From UBA6912 sp963792895 (lineage in GTDB: Bacteria; Actinomycetota; Acidimicrobiia; Spongiisociales; UBA5794): a DNA stretch of 64,000 nt. A program made the translations under genes and the position numbers. Positions 62,418 through 64,000 of this stretch are shown one piece after another. Numbering within the stretch: position 1 is the stretch's first letter; each line of letters starts with the position of its first letter. The notes below the pieces were generated by a model that did no database searches, was not told the origin of the DNA, and worked only from the letters and a program-made list of their open reading frames with translations. The stretch lies in assembly GCA_963792895.1 (NCBI GenBank), contig CAWBYA010000001.1:171644-235643 (forward strand). The letters run 5' to 3'.

Positions 62418-63276
62418 ATGACGGTAGGTATTCCGACGGCTAGCCTGGGGGCCTACTACCCAGGACGGTTGAACGTGCCGCTACACGATTGGCTAGTTGG
62501 GACTGTCGGGCGGCTCGAAACCAACGGCGACCGCCTGGGAACGTGCTTCCTGGTTCGCGTCCACGCAACAGACACGCAGCGCGGGTCGGCAGACCATGGC
62601 TATGTCGTGACTGCTCGACACAATCTGTACCTGGAGGACGGTTCCACGTCCAGAAGTTCTGTCGATGCTGTGGTGCCCACGTCGAATGGCCTCCCGCCGG
62701 GACGAATGAGCATTCCGTTCGACCGGTGGTATCGCCATCCACGTGAAGATCTCGCCGCGGCCTTGTGGTACGGAGCAGAGGACAAACGCAGAGTTCAACG
62801 CGATAACGCTCTATGACTATGCCATCGACAAATCGGGCATAGAACGGGTACGGCCGGGCGCGACAGCGTATTACGTCGGCCTGCTGGCAGAGAAGGCCTT
62901 TCGAGCGATGGACGTACCCATGGTGATGTCCGGCAATGTCGGGGCGGTGTGGATAGAAGGCGTTGAGTACGACCCGAACGGTCTACACGGCGTCGAAAAG
63001 GCCCATCTTCTCGACTGTCGGTCGAGGGAGGGATTCAGTGGTTCCCCAGTGTTCGTGCAAGGCACCTATCCGGGGAGTCGAGTTCATACCCTGCCCCGAC
63101 CCTGGCAGCAGGAACACCCTGACGCAGATTCTCTGGGGGACCTCCACTACTTCGCTGCGTTGTTGGGTGTGTTCGTAGGTGGGCGCGATTTGCCGGAGTG
63201 GGGGTGGTTGCCCCAATTGAGTCCTTACATGAACTACTCGAAATGGAGGAGGTCGTGGCTGAACGCAGGGAACTAG
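62418..63276 (+). CDS. Trypsin-like serine protease, frameshifted
   Basis: The first frame from ATG 62418 has LGTCFLVRV, catalytic-type His68 (VVTARHNLY) and Asp111 (HPREDLAAALW). At about 62780-62795 the native reading shifts one frame to AEFNAITLYDYAIDK and continues through EGFSGSPVFV, the Gly-x-Ser-Gly nucleophile loop, to 63276. Length 859 is one over a multiple of three; an extra A in GACAAAC would restore it. No signal peptide, so it is cytosolic. Proteases of this type sit next to effectors in some defence and conflict systems, but nothing proves that here. Confidence 0.65.
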
Positions 63277-63437
63277 ATAGGGAACGACGAGAGAGGGAGG
63301 ACGATGAGCCGTTGGGTGCCGCGCCAATGAGCGCCAACGGTGACTTCACGAAGGACGACTTCCTAGGCGACCTCCACAGGGCGACTAGGCATGTTGGTGA
63401 GCAATCCGACCCAGAAGCGTCAGGAACAGAGGGGTAG
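63246..63437 (+). CDS. Small charged protein, 63 aa
   Basis: ATG 63246 gives MEEVVAERRELDRERREREDD, a highly charged coiled-coil-like helix, followed by ANGDFTKDDFLGDLHRATRH. Open frame starts upstream at GTG 63198. It overlaps the protease 3' end by 31 bases and so is probably co-translated. The FTKDDFLGDL motif recurs in small actinobacterial proteins that follow other genes; role unknown. Confidence 0.55.
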   Translation, partial: EEVVAERRELDRERREREDDEPLGAAPMSANGDFTKDDFLGDLHRATRHVGEQSDPEASGTEG

Positions 63438-64000
63438 CGTCGTCCCGATGGTTGTACCGGAACGCATAGGAGTCGAGATAGCCTTGCAGATGCTTGGCAC
63501 TGACCGCGTGGTGCACGCCGCCGATGCCGCCCTTCACCAAGGCCCAGAACCCTTCGATGGTGTTGGTGTGAACGTCGCCCTGGACGTAGACACCGGCCTT
63601 GTGTTTGATCCTGCGATGCCCATAGCCACGGTCAGCGAGCCGCCCGTAGGAGGGGTACTCGTCGGTGTAAACCATCGTGTCCGGCAGGACCCGCTTCTCA
63701 ACAGGGCCCAGCAGCGTTCCCGCTGTGACGTTCGCGACAACGACAGCGCGGACCTTGCCGCCCCGCTCGACCATCCCGAAGACGGGGGTCTTCTGCCCAT
63801 CGGTAACGGAGGGTCGGCCAGTGCGCCCTCGGCGCTTCCCGCCGACATACATCTCGTCGGCCTCAACAGTGCCGCCCAGCGGGTCGCCTTCGTCGCTCAT
63901 CAGCATGTTCTTGATCCTGTGGAACATGCGCCATGCCGTCTTGTAGGTGACACCGATCTGCCGCTCCAGTTCCTTGGCCGATATGCCACAGCGAGTGGAG
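63385..64000 (-). CDS. IS1595-family transposase, N-terminus outside window
   Basis: At least 204 residues to the window edge. Readable upstream part: CGISAKELERQIGVTYKTAW then MFHRIKNML, then the DDE-type core: VEADEMYVGGKRRGRTGRPS (first acidic residue), MVYTDEYPSYGRLADRGYGH (second) and NTIEGFWALVKGGIGGVHHA (third, Asn/Glu position), ending with LDSYAFRYNHRDDATPLFLT. This is the IS1595 (ISSod11/ISXO2-like) organisation. The 3' end overlaps the small charged protein gene by 53 bases, so the right terminal inverted repeat should lie near 63.3 kb; I could not define it. Confidence 0.85.
   Translation of the reverse strand, partial: STRCGISAKELERQIGVTYKTAWRMFHRIKNMLMSDEGDPLGGTVEADEMYVGGKRRGRTGRPSVTDGQKTPVFGMVERGGKVRAVVVANVTAGTLLGPVEKRVLPDTMVYTDEYPSYGRLADRGYGHRRIKHKAGVYVQGDVHTNTIEGFWALVKGGIGGVHHAVSAKHLQGYLDSYAFRYNHRDDATPLFLTLLGRIAHQHA

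Noticed and set aside
1..64000. CRISPR arrays, rRNA genes and riboswitches
   Set aside because: No regularly spaced direct repeats, no rRNA sequence and no recognisable riboswitch core were seen on either strand.

Overview
The window is a high-GC stretch whose gene content points to an actinobacterium, most likely an Acidimicrobiia-type lineage. The clues are lipoproteins with Thr/Ala-rich linkers after the lipobox, an S-layer-like protein with repeats ending in Cys-Pro, a DUF3558-like lipoprotein, an LCP cell-wall ligase, GTG/TTG starts and many ATGA/GTGA stop-start overlaps. No rRNA operon, complete tRNA or CRISPR array is visible. Taxonomy is inferred from composition and gene types, not measured.

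Layout. 0-5 kb: a branched-chain amino-acid-type ABC importer (livM partial, livH, binding protein), an LCP ligase and small membrane genes. 5.4-8 kb: a YcaQ-type DNA glycosylase, a lipoprotein and a winged-helix regulator. 8.5-15 kb: a same-strand stress block (DksA-like zinc finger, CBS-BON protein, tandem universal stress protein, P2-type cation ATPase) followed by a CPA2 cation/proton antiporter. 15.5-20.5 kb: an ABC-2 exporter, an ArsR / DUF318 permease / redox-thiol protein operon, and decayed regulator genes linked by an 84-base repeat. 20.6-28.4 kb: a hydrolase, a methyltransferase with a divergent HxlR regulator, a zinc-type ArsR-CDF efflux operon, a VIT1-like transporter and a MazF remnant. 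28.5-32 kb: cytochrome c, a CopB-type ATPase and a MerR regulator with two matching operator palindromes. 32-38 kb: SDR/TetR operon with a double operator, VOC protein, second SDR, DUF2807 lipoprotein and a TusA-like protein.

38-42 kb holds a compact divergent cluster: N-formylglutamate amidohydrolase-like enzyme, a GshB-like ATP-grasp ligase and a DUF1704 (QEGLA) metallopeptidase. Together these suggest an undescribed amino-acyl/peptide ligation-and-trimming pathway. A gamma-glutamyltransferase lies 3 kb further on. 47-57.4 kb carries an SLH-like surface protein and a tightly overlapping operon (MurG-like glycosyltransferase, ABC exporter, two GT4 glycosyltransferases, a double-domain APH-type kinase) behind a NarL-type two-component system, which I read as an uncharacterised glycoconjugate synthesis/export system.

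57.9-64 kb looks like a decayed mobile island: a DUF1801 pseudogene, a ribbon-helix-helix remnant, a tRNA-Val(CAC) 3'-half, an excisionase-like protein, a trypsin-like protease and an IS1595 transposase cut by the window end.

A cross-cutting feature is that eight otherwise well-conserved genes are each broken by one apparent +1 frameshift (ATPase, MarR, ATC hydrolase, amidohydrolase, DUF1704, ABC exporter, a lipoprotein, the protease). The uniform direction suggests insertion-type sequencing or assembly errors, although real decay is possible at some loci.
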